The notes: generated by a model not told the origin, from the letters alone. A stretch of 64,000 bases of DNA from Halovulum marinum (GCF_009697225.1 NZ_WIND01000016.1:1-64000), one strand, 5' to 3'; counted from the first letter of the stretch, positions 1 through 10,677 are shown. Numbers and translations are program-made.

Positions 1-71
1 CGACGATCATCCTGGTGGTGGTGGCGCTGGGCGTGGCGCTGGCCGGGCTGGCGATGCGCCGGCGCAACTGA
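1..71 (+). CDS. 3' end of a membrane protein, probably an ABC transporter permease (partial)
   Basis: An open frame enters from the left edge (first full codon at position 3) and stops at TGA 69-71. The 22 visible residues form one hydrophobic helix rich in Val, Ala, Leu and Gly, followed by a positive tail MRRRN. This is what the last membrane helix and cytoplasmic end of an inner-membrane permease look like. The next genes form a polyamine catabolic cluster 32 bp downstream, so a PotC/PotI-type spermidine/putrescine permease is the natural guess, but that rests on context only. No family motif is visible in this fragment. Confidence 0.5.
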   Translation, partial: TIILVVVALGVALAGLAMRRRN

Positions 72-103
72 CGGCGCGGCGCGAGACTGGAAGGAGAACG
101 ACG

Positions 104-1072
104 ATGAGCGAACGGGGCGACCAGGCCTTCCGCAAGACCGACCCCCGCGGCCGCTGGGCCGAGATGGGTTATGCCGGCGCGCTGAGCTTCCTGCGCCGGC
201 CCTACAGCCGCGACGCGGCCGGCGCCGACGTGGTGGTCAGCGGCCTGCCCTGGGACGGCGCGACCAGCAACCGGCCCGGCTGCCGGCTGGGACCGCGGGC
301 GATCCGCGCCGCCTCGGCCGAGACGGCGCAGCTGAACGCCTTTCCCTGGGGGTTCGACCCGTTCGAGACCCTGCGTGTGATCGACTGGGGCGACGCCTGG
401 ATCGACCCGCACCATCCGCAGACCGTCGCGCCGGCGATCGAGGCGCATGCCGCCGCGATCCTGGACGCGGGCGCGCGCATGCTGACCCTCGGCGGCGACC
501 ACTTCGTGACCTGGCCGCTGCTGAAGGCCCATGCGGCGAAACACGGCCCGCTGGCGCTGATCCAGTTCGACGCGCACGGCGATCTGTGGGAGGACGATCC
601 CGAGCGCATCGACCACGGCACGATGATGGGCCGCGCCATCCGCGACGGGCTGGTCGACGCCGCGACATCCGCGCAGGTCGGCATCCGCACCTTCCACGAC
701 AGCGACGAGGGACTGGAGATCCTGACCGCGCCGTTCGTGCACCGCGAGGGCGTGGCCGCGACGGTGCAGGCGCTGCGCGCGCGGGTCGCCGGCGCGCCGG
801 TCTACGTCTCGTTCGACATCGACGTGCTGGACCCGGCCTTCGCCCCGGGCACCGGCACGCCGGTGCCGGGCGGGCTGGCCAGCTGGCAGGCGCTGGAGAT
901 CCTGCGCGGGCTGTCGGGTCTGAACCTGGTGGGGCTTGACCTGGTCGAGGTCTCGCCGCCCTATGACCATGCCGAGATCACCGCGATCGCGGCCGCGACC
1001 GTGGCGCACGACTGGCTGTGCCTGCTGGCCGAGGCGAAGGGCGCGCCGCGCCGCGCGGTGGGCAGGCTGTGA
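104..1072 (+). CDS. speB: Ureohydrolase, agmatinase family (SpeB-like)
   Basis: This 322-residue protein belongs to the manganese arginase/agmatinase superfamily, which hydrolyses guanidino compounds to urea plus an amine. All binuclear Mn ligands can be placed: GGDH at 130-133 (H133), DAHGD at 156-160 (D156, H158, D160) and FDIDVLDP from 237 (D238, D240). H171 in DHGTMM is the usual substrate-side histidine. ATG 104 has an AAGGAG ribosome site about 6 bases upstream. The gene lies 18 bp before puuA, so the likely role is agmatine to putrescine, which PuuA/PuuB then degrade. Agmatinase, guanidinobutyrase and guanidinopropionase cannot be separated by motif alone, so the substrate is inferred from context. 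Confidence 0.8.
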   Translation: MSERGDQAFRKTDPRGRWAEMGYAGALSFLRRPYSRDAAGADVVVSGLPWDGATSNRPGCRLGPRAIRAASAETAQLNAFPWGFDPFETLRVIDWGDAWIDPHHPQTVAPAIEAHAAAILDAGARMLTLGGDHFVTWPLLKAHAAKHGPLALIQFDAHGDLWEDDPERIDHGTMMGRAIRDGLVDAATSAQVGIRTFHDSDEGLEILTAPFVHREGVAATVQALRARVAGAPVYVSFDIDVLDPAFAPGTGTPVPGGLASWQALEILRGLSGLNLVGLDLVEVSPPYDHAEITAIAAATVAHDWLCLLAEAKGAPRRAVGRL

Positions 1073-1090
1073 ATTGCGAACGGTGAGATC

Positions 1091-2455
1091 ATGACAACCC
1101 AGGATTGGACAACGCGGCTGCCCTCGGCGGTGCAGACATGGCTGGCCGGCCGCCGCGTCGAGGAGGTCGAGTGCGTGGTCGCCGACATGGCCGGGATCAG
1201 CCGCGGCAAGGCGATGCCGAACGCGAAGTTCATCCGCGGCGACCGCATGTACCTGCCGATGTCGATCTTCTACCAGACGATCGACGGCGCCTATGTCGAC
1301 ATGGACATCACCAACCAGTGGACCGAAAGCGACATGGTGCTGGTGCCGGATTTCGGCGCCGCGACCTCGTCGCCCTGGGCGCAGGACGTGACCGTGCAGG
1401 TGATCCACGACATCCTCGACCACGACGGCAACCGGATGCCGCTGGCGCCGCGCAACGTGCTGAAGCGGGTGGTGGAGCTGTACGCCGCCGAGGGCTGGAA
1501 GCCGGTGATCGCGCCCGAGATGGAGTTCTACCTGACCAAGCCGAACACCGACCCGGACCTGCCGATCGAGCCGCCGATCGGGCGCACCGGGCGGGTCGTC
1601 GCCTCGCGCCAGGCCTATTCGATGACGGCGGTGGACGAATACGGCCCGGTGATCGACGACATCTACGATTTCGCCGAGGCGCAGGGCTTCGAGATCGACA
1701 CGATCATCCAGGAAGGCGGCGCCGGGCAGATCGAGATCAATTTCACCCATAGCGACCCGGTGGCGCTGGCCGATCAGGTGTTCCTGTTCAAGCGCACCAT
1801 CCGCGAGGCGGCGCTGCGGCAGAACTGCTTCGCCACCTTCATGGCCAAGCCGATGCAGCACGAGCCCGGCTCGGCGATGCACATCCACCAGTCGGTGGTC
1901 GACATCGAGACCGGGCAGAACGTGTTCACCGGCCCCGATGGCGAAAGCACCGAGCTGTTCGGCGCCTTCATCGCCGGTCAGCAGACCTATCTGCCGCAGG
2001 TGATGCCGATGCTGGCGCCCTATGTGAACAGCTACCGGCGCTACGTGCCGCACGGCTCGGCCCCGATCAACCTGGAATGGGGTCCGGACAACCGCACCAC
2101 CGGGCTGCGCATCCCGGTGTCCGGCCCGGACGCGCGCCGGGTCGAGAACCGGATCGTCGGCATGGACGCCAATCCCTACCTGGCGATCGCCGGCTCGCTG
2201 GCGTGCGGCTACCTGGGCATGAAGAACCGCGTCACGCCGCGGCCGCCGGTCGGCGGCGAGGCCTATGATTTCGACTACGCGCTGCCGCGCGGCCTGCTGG
2301 AGGCGGTGGACGGCTTCGAGGGCAACGACGAGCTGGAACAGGTGCTGGGGCGCAGCTTCTGCACGGTCTACGCGCGGCTGAAGCGGCACGAGGCGGAAAG
2401 CTTCCTGGCGGTGATCAGCCCGTGGGAGCGCGAACACCTGCTGCTGAACGTATGA
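1091..2455 (+). CDS. puuA: Gamma-glutamylputrescine synthetase, glutamine synthetase family
   Basis: This 454-residue glutamine-synthetase-fold ligase is expected to join glutamate to putrescine with ATP, the first step of the Puu pathway. It has the family order: N-terminal beta-grasp, PEMEFY at 142-147 (metal-binding glutamates), INFTHSDP at 216-223, the GSAMHIHQS metal/ATP segment at 260-268, NSYRRYVP at 313-320 and the RTTGLRIP phosphate-binding arginine segment at 335-342. The length matches PuuA/GlnA3-type enzymes (about 450-470). The gene follows the ureohydrolase by 18 bp and overlaps puuB at its stop, which supports the polyamine assignment over ordinary nitrogen assimilation. Other gamma-glutamyl-amine ligases with different amine preference remain possible. 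Confidence 0.82.
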   Translation: MTTQDWTTRLPSAVQTWLAGRRVEEVECVVADMAGISRGKAMPNAKFIRGDRMYLPMSIFYQTIDGAYVDMDITNQWTESDMVLVPDFGAATSSPWAQDVTVQVIHDILDHDGNRMPLAPRNVLKRVVELYAAEGWKPVIAPEMEFYLTKPNTDPDLPIEPPIGRTGRVVASRQAYSMTAVDEYGPVIDDIYDFAEAQGFEIDTIIQEGGAGQIEINFTHSDPVALADQVFLFKRTIREAALRQNCFATFMAKPMQHEPGSAMHIHQSVVDIETGQNVFTGPDGESTELFGAFIAGQQTYLPQVMPMLAPYVNSYRRYVPHGSAPINLEWGPDNRTTGLRIPVSGPDARRVENRIVGMDANPYLAIAGSLACGYLGMKNRVTPRPPVGGEAYDFDYALPRGLLEAVDGFEGNDELEQVLGRSFCTVYARLKRHEAESFLAVISPWEREHLLLNV

Positions 2456-3762
2456 TGGACCTGCTGCGACTCAACGAACCCGACGGCGAGCACCCGCAGA
2501 GCTACTACGCCGCCACCGCCGGCCCGGCGCCGGCGTGCGAGCCGCTGCGCGGCGCGCGTACGGCGCAGGTCTGCATCATCGGCGCCGGGTTCACCGGGCT
2601 GTCGGCGGCGCTGTACCTGGCCGAGCGCGGGCTGGACGTGGTGGTGCTGGAGGCGAACCGGGTCGGCTGGGGCGCGTCGGGGCGCAACGGCGGGCAGCTG
2701 GGCTCGGGCCAGCGCCTGGGGCAGCTGGAGCTGCGCCGGATGCTGGGCGCGCCCAAGGCCGCGGCGCTGTGGCAGCTGGCCGAGGACGCCAAGGCGCATG
2801 TGCGCGCGCTGGTGGACGAGCACGGCATCGCCTGCGACCTGAAGCGCGGCCACATCCGGGCCGAGCTGACCGAGGCCGGCGCCCGCGCCGCCGCCGACGA
2901 GGCCCGGCACCTGCGTGACGACCTGGGCTACGAGCGGATCAGCGTGCTGGACCGCGACGCCGTCGCCCGGCATACCGGCTCGCGCCTCTATGCCGGGGGC
3001 ACGCTGGACACCGGTGCCGGGCACCTGCATCCGCTGAGCTTCGTCCGCGGCCTTGCCCGCGCCGCCATCGACGCCGGCGCGGTGATCCACGAGAAGAGCC
3101 GCGTGCTTTCGGTCGGCGAGGATCGGCCGCACGTCGTGCGGACCGAACACGGCAGCGTCACCGCCAGGCGCGTGTTCTTCGCGCTGAACGGCTATCACGG
3201 CGGGCTGGAGCGGCGCTCGGCGCGGCGGGTGATGCCGATCAACAACTTCATCGTCGCAACCGAGCCGCTGAGCCCGCGGGCCCACGCCGAGATCCTGCCC
3301 GGCGACGTCGCGGTGGCCGACAGCAAGTTCGTGGTGAACTACTGGCGCAAGTCGGCGGACAACCGGCTGCTGTTCGGCGGCGGCGAGACCTACCGCTACC
3401 GCTATCCCGGCGACATCGGGCGCCTGGTGCGGCGCAACCTGGCGCAGGTCTACCCGCAGCTGAAGGACATCCGCATCGACTATGCCTGGGGCGGCACGCT
3501 GGGGATCACCCGCTCGCGGCTGCCCTTCTTCCGCGCCATCGGCGGCACGCGGCTGGTCGCCGGCGGCTTCTCGGGGCACGGCGTGGCGCTGGCGACGCTG
3601 GCCGGCCGGCTGATGGCGCAGCACATGGTCGGGCGGCACGACGGCTTTCGCACCTTCGCCAGCCTGGCGCCGCCGCCGTTTCCCGGCGGCGGATGGGCGC
3701 GCCAGCCGCTGCTGGTGGCGGCGATGAGCTGGTATGCGCTGCGCGACCGGCTGGGGGTCTGA
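2452..3762 (+). CDS. puuB: Gamma-glutamylputrescine oxidase, FAD-dependent
   Basis: A DAO-family flavoprotein that oxidises gamma-glutamylputrescine to the aldehyde, the step after PuuA. The Rossmann dinucleotide motif IIGAGFTG lies at about residues 42-49, followed by the ADP-ribose acidic end (VVLEANRVGWGASGRNGGQ). The C-terminal half carries the family's RLVAGGFSGHGVALA segment. ATG 2452 is chosen (436 aa) because it overlaps the puuA stop as ATGA and gives the PuuB-like N-terminus (MMDLLRLNEPDG, then SYYAATAG). A GTG at 2422 would add ten residues unlike the family. Translational coupling to puuA is likely. Confidence 0.8.
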   Translation: MMDLLRLNEPDGEHPQSYYAATAGPAPACEPLRGARTAQVCIIGAGFTGLSAALYLAERGLDVVVLEANRVGWGASGRNGGQLGSGQRLGQLELRRMLGAPKAAALWQLAEDAKAHVRALVDEHGIACDLKRGHIRAELTEAGARAAADEARHLRDDLGYERISVLDRDAVARHTGSRLYAGGTLDTGAGHLHPLSFVRGLARAAIDAGAVIHEKSRVLSVGEDRPHVVRTEHGSVTARRVFFALNGYHGGLERRSARRVMPINNFIVATEPLSPRAHAEILPGDVAVADSKFVVNYWRKSADNRLLFGGGETYRYRYPGDIGRLVRRNLAQVYPQLKDIRIDYAWGGTLGITRSRLPFFRAIGGTRLVAGGFSGHGVALATLAGRLMAQHMVGRHDGFRTFASLAPPPFPGGGWARQPLLVAAMSWYALRDRLGV

Positions 3763-3763
3763 C

Positions 3764-4582
3764 ATGCGCATCGCCGACTGGGACGACGCCTATGCCAACC
3801 GCGACCACATCCATGGCGCGGCGCAGTACATCGACCGCTGGCCGGTCGCGGCGCGCGCGTTCCGCGACGGATTGGCGAGTGCCGGGCGGGCGCGGCTGGA
3901 CCATGCCTACGGGCCGGCGCCGCGCCAGCGGCTTGACCTGTTCGCGCCCGACGGCGCGGCGCGCGGGCTGGTGGTGTTCGTGCATGGCGGCTACTGGATG
4001 GCGTTCGACAAGTCGGTCTGGTCCGGGTTCGCCGCCGGCGCGGTGGCGGCCGGCTGGGCGGTGGCGGTGCCCTCGTACACGCTGGCCCCCGCGGCGCGCA
4101 TCGCCGAGATGACGCGCGAGATCGCCGCCGCGGTGGCCGAGGCCGCGCGCCTGGTGCCCGGCCCGGTGCGCGCCGCCGGGCATTCCGCCGGCGGTCACCT
4201 GGTGGCGCGGCTGACCTGCGCCGACAGCACGCTGGCGCCGGCGGTGCGGGACCGGCTGGCGCATGTCGTCCCGATCAGCGGGCTGCACGACCTGCGGCCG
4301 CTGCTGCGCACCGCGATGAACGCGACGCTGGGGCTGGACCCGGTTGCCGCCGCCGCCGAAAGCCCGGCGCTGCTGACCCCGCGCGAGGGCGTGCGCGTCA
4401 CCACCTGGGTCGGCGGCGACGAGCGGCCCGAGTTCCTGCGCCAGTCGGCGCTGCTGGCCAATGTCTGGACCGGGCTGGGCGCCGACATGGCGTCGGTGGT
4501 CGATCCGGGCACGCATCATTTCAGCGTCATCGACGGGCTCGGCAGCGCCGACAGCGCGCTGACCCGGTGCCTGCTGGGCTGA
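3764..4582 (+). CDS. Alpha/beta hydrolase, arylformamidase (kynurenine formamidase)-like
   Basis: This 272-residue alpha/beta hydrolase carries the HGGYW oxyanion motif (VFVHGGYWMAFDKSVW), the nucleophile elbow GHSAGGHL with its catalytic serine, and a late GTHHFSVIDGL segment that supplies the catalytic histidine. The HGGYW plus GHSAGGHL combination is typical of the arylformamidase/BNA7-like branch. ATG 3764 directly follows the puuB stop (one base between), so it is co-transcribed. No other kynurenine-pathway gene is nearby. The true substrate may therefore be an N-formyl or N-acyl amine arising in amine catabolism, but that is inference. A longer frame from 3734 inside puuB was rejected as it gives no family-like extension. 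Confidence 0.65.
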   Translation: MRIADWDDAYANRDHIHGAAQYIDRWPVAARAFRDGLASAGRARLDHAYGPAPRQRLDLFAPDGAARGLVVFVHGGYWMAFDKSVWSGFAAGAVAAGWAVAVPSYTLAPAARIAEMTREIAAAVAEAARLVPGPVRAAGHSAGGHLVARLTCADSTLAPAVRDRLAHVVPISGLHDLRPLLRTAMNATLGLDPVAAAAESPALLTPREGVRVTTWVGGDERPEFLRQSALLANVWTGLGADMASVVDPGTHHFSVIDGLGSADSALTRCLLG

Positions 4583-4698
4583 CGCGGCGGGCGCAGGGGT
4601 CGCAAACGGACCCTCGATGGTCCTGAACTGGTAGAACCCGCCCGCCCGGCCGTGGCCCCCTGTGCGAACGGCGGCAACGGAGGCAGCGGAGGCAGCGG

Positions 4699-7245
4699 AT
4701 GCGGGACACGGCAAGGGTGGTGGTGATCGGCGGCGGGGTCGTCGGCTGTTCGGTGCTGTATCATCTGGCGCGGGCCGGGTGGACCGACGCGATGCTGATC
4801 GAGCGGTCCGAGCTGACCAGCGGCAGCAGCTGGCACGCGGCGGGCGGGTTTCACACGCTCAACGGCGATCCGAACGTCGCGCAGCTGCAGTCCTATACCA
4901 TCGGCCTGTACCGGGAACTGGAGCAAGCCTCGGGCCTGTCCTGCGGGCTGCACCTGACCGGCGGCTTCATGATGGCCGACAGCCCCGAGCGGATGGACTT
5001 CCTGCGCTACACCCACGCCAAGGGCCGCGCGCTGGGGATGCAGACCGAACTGGTCTCGGCCGCCGAGGCGAAGGCGATGTTCCCGATCCTCGACGACAGC
5101 CACTTCGTCGGCGGGCTGTGGGACCCGGTCGAGGGCCACCTGGACCCGTCGGGCACCACCCATGCCTATGCCAGGGCGGCGCGGAACCTGGGCGCCGAGA
5201 TCGTGCTGCGCACCCCGGTGACGGACCTTGCGCAGGACCCGGATGGCACCTGGAACGTGATCACCGAACAGGGCACCGTCCGCGCCGAGCATGTCGTCAA
5301 CGCCGCCGGCCTGTGGGCGCGCGAGGTGGGGCGCATGGTCGGGCTGGAGCTGCCGCTGCTGGCGATGGAGCACATGTACCTGCTGACCGAGGATATTCCC
5401 GAGATCGCCGCCTACAACCAGCAGACCGGGCGCGAGGTCTGCCACATCATCGACTTCAAGGGCGAGATCTATACCCGCCAGGAACGCGGCGGCCTGCTGG
5501 TCGGCACCTATGAGCAGGCCTGCCGGCCGTGGTCGCCGCAGACCACGCGCTGGGATTTCGGCCACGAGCTGCTGGAGCCGGATCTCGACCGCATCGCGCC
5601 GAACCTCGAGGTCGGTTTCCGCCACTTCCCGGCGCTGGAGCGGGCGGGGATCAAGCAGATCATCAACGGCCCCTTCACCTTCGCCCCCGACGGCAACCCG
5701 CTGGTCGGCCCTGTGCAGGGGCTGACCAACTTCTGGTCCGCCTGCGCGGTGATGGCGGGTTTCAGCCAGGGCGGCGGCGTCGGGCTGGTGCTGGCCAACT
5801 GGATGACCGAGGGCGATCCCGGCTTCGACGTCTGGGGCATGGACGTGGCCCGTTTCGGCGAGTGGGCGACGCTGAAGTACACCAGCGCCAAGGTGCGCGA
5901 GAACTACTCCCGCCGGTTCTCGATCCGCTTCCCGAACGAGGAACTGCCGGCCGCGCGACCGCAGCAGACGACGCCGCTGTACGACATCCAGGTGCGCGAC
6001 AACCACGCGGTGATGGGCGACAGCTGGGGGCTGGAGGTGCCGCTGTGGTACGCGCCCTCGGCCGAGGCGGCGCAGGACGTGCCCAGCTTTCACCGCTCGA
6101 ACGACTTCGAGCACGTCGGCGCCGAGGTGCGCGCCGTGCGCGAGGGCGTCGGCGTGACCGAGATCGCCAATTTCGCCAAGTACGAGGTGACCGGGACGGG
6201 CGCGCGCGGCTGGCTGGACCACCTGCTGACCAACCGGATCCCCAACCCGGGGCGGATCGCGCTGTCGCCGATGCTGAACCGGCGCGGCAAGATGATCGGC
6301 GATTTCACCGTCGCCTGCCGGGACGAGGACAGTTTCCTGGTGTTCGGCTCGTCCGCCGCGCAGATCCATCACATGCGCTGGTTCGAGCGGCATCTGCCGG
6401 GCGACGGCTCGGTTTCGGTGCGGCGGCTGGGACAGACGCTGGTCGGCCTGATGATCGCCGGGCTGAAGTCGCGCGACGTGCTGGCGCAACTGGTCGACGC
6501 CGACATCGGCCCGCAGGCGTTCCGCTTCATGGATCACCGGCAGATGGACGTCGCCGGCTGCCCCTGCGCGGTGAACCGGATCAGCTATACCGGCGATCTG
6601 GGCTACGAGATCTGGATGGAGCCGGCCTATGCGCGGCGAATCTATCTGGCGCTGAAGGAGGTCGGGGCGGCGCATGGCATCCGCGATTTCGGCATGCGCG
6701 CGCTGCTGTCGATGCGGCTGGAGAAGAACTTTCCGACCTGGGGCCACGAGCTGCGACCGATCTACGGGCCGTTCGAGGCGGCGATGGACCGGTTCGTGAA
6801 GCTGGACAAGGGCGACTTCATCGGCCGCGCGGTGGCGGCGCAGGAACGGGCCGAGGGGCCGCGGCTGCGGCGGGTGTCGCTGCTGGTCGACGCCGCAACC
6901 GCCGACGTGATGGGTGACGAGCCGGTCTGGGCCCGGGTGGGCGACACCGACCACGGCACCACGACGCCGCCGCACGGCACCGGTGCGCAGCGGCACGGGC
7001 CCGGCGGCCCGGTGCCGCGCGCGGACCCGCAGCGCGACGGCGAGTGGCGGGTGGTCGGCTGGGTGACCTCGGGCGGCTACGCGCACGGCATCGGCGCGTC
7101 GATGGCGCAGGGCTACGTGCCCGCGGCGCTGGCCGGGGACGCGGGCGTGGGGCGGTTCGCCGTCGAGATCCTCGGCACGCGGCGGCCCGCGCGGATCGCG
7201 CTCGAGCCGCCGTTCGACCCGGCGGGCGACAGGATGCGCGGCTGA
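4699..7245 (+). CDS. FAD-dependent dimethylglycine/sarcosine dehydrogenase-like protein with GcvT domain
   Basis: This 848-residue two-domain enzyme oxidises N-methyl groups of glycine-type amines and passes the one-carbon unit to folate. The N-terminal half is a DAO flavoprotein domain with VVVIGGGVVGCSV near residue 10 and SSWHAAG, where the histidine is the usual site of covalent FAD linkage. The second half (from about 420) is a GcvT/aminomethyltransferase fold with the folate-side GYEIWMEPAYARRIY and LRLEKNFPTWG-type segments. The length matches dimethylglycine dehydrogenases (about 810-860). A Gly/Pro/His-rich insertion of about 30 residues sits near 749-780. It follows the polyamine genes after a 116-bp gap with a GGCAGCGGA repeat. 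Sarcosine and dimethylglycine cannot be distinguished here. Confidence 0.72.
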   Translation: MRDTARVVVIGGGVVGCSVLYHLARAGWTDAMLIERSELTSGSSWHAAGGFHTLNGDPNVAQLQSYTIGLYRELEQASGLSCGLHLTGGFMMADSPERMDFLRYTHAKGRALGMQTELVSAAEAKAMFPILDDSHFVGGLWDPVEGHLDPSGTTHAYARAARNLGAEIVLRTPVTDLAQDPDGTWNVITEQGTVRAEHVVNAAGLWAREVGRMVGLELPLLAMEHMYLLTEDIPEIAAYNQQTGREVCHIIDFKGEIYTRQERGGLLVGTYEQACRPWSPQTTRWDFGHELLEPDLDRIAPNLEVGFRHFPALERAGIKQIINGPFTFAPDGNPLVGPVQGLTNFWSACAVMAGFSQGGGVGLVLANWMTEGDPGFDVWGMDVARFGEWATLKYTSAKVRENYSRRFSIRFPNEELPAARPQQTTPLYDIQVRDNHAVMGDSWGLEVPLWYAPSAEAAQDVPSFHRSNDFEHVGAEVRAVREGVGVTEIANFAKYEVTGTGARGWLDHLLTNRIPNPGRIALSPMLNRRGKMIGDFTVACRDEDSFLVFGSSAAQIHHMRWFERHLPGDGSVSVRRLGQTLVGLMIAGLKSRDVLAQLVDADIGPQAFRFMDHRQMDVAGCPCAVNRISYTGDLGYEIWMEPAYARRIYLALKEVGAAHGIRDFGMRALLSMRLEKNFPTWGHELRPIYGPFEAAMDRFVKLDKGDFIGRAVAAQERAEGPRLRRVSLLVDAATADVMGDEPVWARVGDTDHGTTTPPHGTGAQRHGPGGPVPRADPQRDGEWRVVGWVTSGGYAHGIGASMAQGYVPAALAGDAGVGRFAVEILGTRRPARIALEPPFDPAGDRMRG

Positions 7246-7268
7246 GCCCGGATCTGCGGCGGAAAAGT

Positions 7269-7282
7269 GTCGCTTTTGCGAC
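7269..7282. terminator. Short hairpin after the dehydrogenase gene
   Basis: A perfect 5-bp inverted repeat, GTCGC-TTTT-GCGAC, 24 bases after the stop codon at 7245. It has no following T-run, so it may be a weak terminator or an unrelated hairpin. Confidence 0.25.
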
Positions 7283-7523
7283 CCGGCCCCTTGTCTTGCA
7301 GGGTTTGGGTGCCATATCCCGATGTAGTTCGGTGCAGTGGCATCCGTACGCCGCGAATGGCTTTTTCCTCGCTACGGCAAGAGATTGACCGAAGGAAGGG
7401 GGCGTGCGGCGGTGTTTGCTATGCGTCGCCTGCATGGATGACTTGTCGAGAATGCAATGGTGATGCGTCAAAAAAGGGTCATATTGCACCGCAAACAAGA
7501 AAGACGGGAGATCGAGAAAGCGT

Positions 7524-7826
7524 ATGTTCGATTACGTTGATCAGACCGCGTACGCCAATGACCAGGGCAAGCGCGCACAGAAGCTGTTCGCTGCGGTGGT
7601 TCTGGCGGCGTTGGACGACGCCATCGCGGACGACAAGAAATATGGCAACGGCCAGGACGTGATCGCGCGTTGGGCGCGGTCCCGCGACGGTCGCGAAGTG
7701 CTGACCTGCGCCGGCATCGAGCCGAACGAGCGGACCGTGAAGGGCCTGATGGACTTCGTGTCCAAGGGCGTGCGGACCTCGGTCGCATTGAGCCGCGAGG
7801 AAAGCGAGCGCCGCGCGGCCGCCTGA
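7524..7826 (+). CDS. Conserved small protein, DUF6280-like
   Basis: A 100-residue soluble, mainly helical protein. The block KLFAAVVLAALDDAIADDKK and the later ARSRDGREVLTCAGIEPNER match my memory of a Rhodobacterales-restricted family labelled DUF6280; its function is unknown. ATG 7524 has a GGGAGA ribosome site about 12 bases upstream. The gene stands alone: 278 bp of comparatively A/T-rich sequence precedes it and a strong terminator lies 66 bp beyond the stop, so it is probably monocistronic. No membrane segment, signal peptide or metal motif is seen; one cysteine lies in LTCAG. Confidence 0.7.
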   Translation: MFDYVDQTAYANDQGKRAQKLFAAVVLAALDDAIADDKKYGNGQDVIARWARSRDGREVLTCAGIEPNERTVKGLMDFVSKGVRTSVALSREESERRAAA

Positions 7827-7891
7827 GGCCGCTGCGCCATTCCCCTGGCCGGCCCGCGCGGGCCAGCCGTATCCGGATCGTTCCGGACCAG

Positions 7892-7931
7892 AAAAACCCC
7901 GCCGGCGGAGACCCCGTCGCGCGGGGTTTTT
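7892..7931 (+). terminator. Rho-independent terminator of the DUF6280-like gene
   Basis: An 11-bp inverted repeat, AAAAACCCCGC (7892-7902) and GCGGGGTTTTT (7921-7931), ends in five T residues. The stem is symmetrical, so it could also stop transcription on the opposite strand. Confidence 0.85.
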
Positions 7932-8212
7932 CTGTGCCCGGCCGCCGTCGCGCGCCGCACGACGAAACCCACGGGGGAAGCGTGGTTTCAGGAGCGGGTG
8001 CCACGCGATTCGCGCCGGCGGGGAGCAGGACCGACCCTGCGCCCGATTCGGTTTCCGTCCGGTTAATCCGCCGCGCCGGCCCTTGAAGGCCGCGGCGTGG
8101 TGCGCGGTCATGCGGGGTTGCCACGCGGGGTTGCCCACGCGGGGGTTGCGGGGTCCGGCGCCGCAAGGCACTCTCGCCCCGGCGCAAGACCGCGACGACC
8201 GGGAGGATCCTC

Positions 8213-9724
<1,512 letters not shown>

Positions 9725-9749
9725 CCGTGCGGATGCGGGGGATCAGGGA

Positions 9750-10640
9750 ATGAAGGCTGCAGTTATCGGCCTGGGCGCGATGGGCATGGGCGCGGCGCAG
9801 TCGCTGCTGCGCGCCGGCATCGAGACCACCGGATACGACATCGTCGAGGAGGTTCTGGACCAGTTCGCGGCCGAGGGCGGCGGGCGCGCCGACGCCGCCG
9901 CCGCGGCGGTGAAGGGCGCCGACGTGGTGCTGGTGTTCCTGCTGAACGCCCAGCAGGTGCGCAGCGTGCTGTTCGGCAGCCGCGACGGCGCCGTCGCCGC
10001 GGCCGATCTGGGCACCGTGTTCGTGCTGAACGCCACCATGGGCCCGGCCGAGGCCGAGGCGCTGGCCGACGATCTGCTGGCCGCCGGCATGCAGGTGATC
10101 GACGCGCCGGTGTCGGGCGGGCGCGAGAAGGCCGCCGCCGGGGATCTGACGCTGATCGCCTCGGGCGCCGATGCGGCGTTCGACCGCGCGCTGCCGGTGC
10201 TGGAGGCGATCTCGTCGCGGATCATCCGGCTGGGCGAGACGCCCGGCTCTGCCGCGCGCGTGAAGATGATCAACCAGCTGCTGGCCGGGGTGCACACCGC
10301 GGCGATGGCCGAGGCGATGGTGCTGGCGGCGCGCGACGGGCTGGACCTGAAGGTGGTGCATGACGTGGTCAGCGAGAGCACCGGCCAGTCGCGGATGTTC
10401 GAGAGCCGCGGCCAGCAGGTGGCCGAGGGCGCCTACACCCCGCATTCCTCGGTCGACATCGTCCGCAAGGACCTGGGCCTGGTCGCGGCGATGGCGGGCG
10501 ATCTGGACCTGCCGCTGCTGCGGCACGCGCTGGCGCTGTTCGAGGACGCCGCCGCCGGCGGTCTGGGCCGGCAGGCCGACGCCTGCATCGCCCGCCTGCT
10601 GGCCGAGCGCGCCGGGGTGGAGCTGCCCGAGAAGGGCTGA
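9750..10640 (+). CDS. NAD(P)-dependent beta-hydroxyacid dehydrogenase (L-threonate / 3-hydroxyisobutyrate dehydrogenase family)
   Basis: This 296-residue protein has the two-domain layout of the 3-hydroxyisobutyrate dehydrogenase superfamily: nucleotide-binding GLGAMG at 7-12, the substrate segment DAPVSGGREKAAAGDLT, and the catalytic lysine in KMINQLLAGVHTAAMAEAM. The last segment is very close to what I remember of LtnD (L-threonate dehydrogenase). However, none of its usual partners (OtnK kinase, OtnC aldolase) is adjacent, so 3-hydroxyisobutyrate or another hydroxy acid is also possible. It starts 25 bp after glpK on the same strand, with a GGGGGATCAGGG ribosome site, and ends tail-to-tail with the VOC gene. 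Confidence 0.72.
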   Translation: MKAAVIGLGAMGMGAAQSLLRAGIETTGYDIVEEVLDQFAAEGGGRADAAAAAVKGADVVLVFLLNAQQVRSVLFGSRDGAVAAADLGTVFVLNATMGPAEAEALADDLLAAGMQVIDAPVSGGREKAAAGDLTLIASGADAAFDRALPVLEAISSRIIRLGETPGSAARVKMINQLLAGVHTAAMAEAMVLAARDGLDLKVVHDVVSESTGQSRMFESRGQQVAEGAYTPHSSVDIVRKDLGLVAAMAGDLDLPLLRHALALFEDAAAGGLGRQADACIARLLAERAGVELPEKG

Positions 10641-10677
10641 GCCTGCGCGCGGCGCGGTGCCGCCCGCCGCGAGCCGC

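Noticed and set aside
2422-2451. Upstream GTG start for puuB
   Set aside because: It adds ten residues unlike the family and lies deep inside puuA; ATG 2452 overlaps the stop as ATGA and fits known PuuB N-termini.
10641-10677. Terminator between the dehydrogenase and VOC genes
   Set aside because: Only a five-base stem (GCGGC...GCCGC) without T-run, no better than background in such GC-rich DNA.
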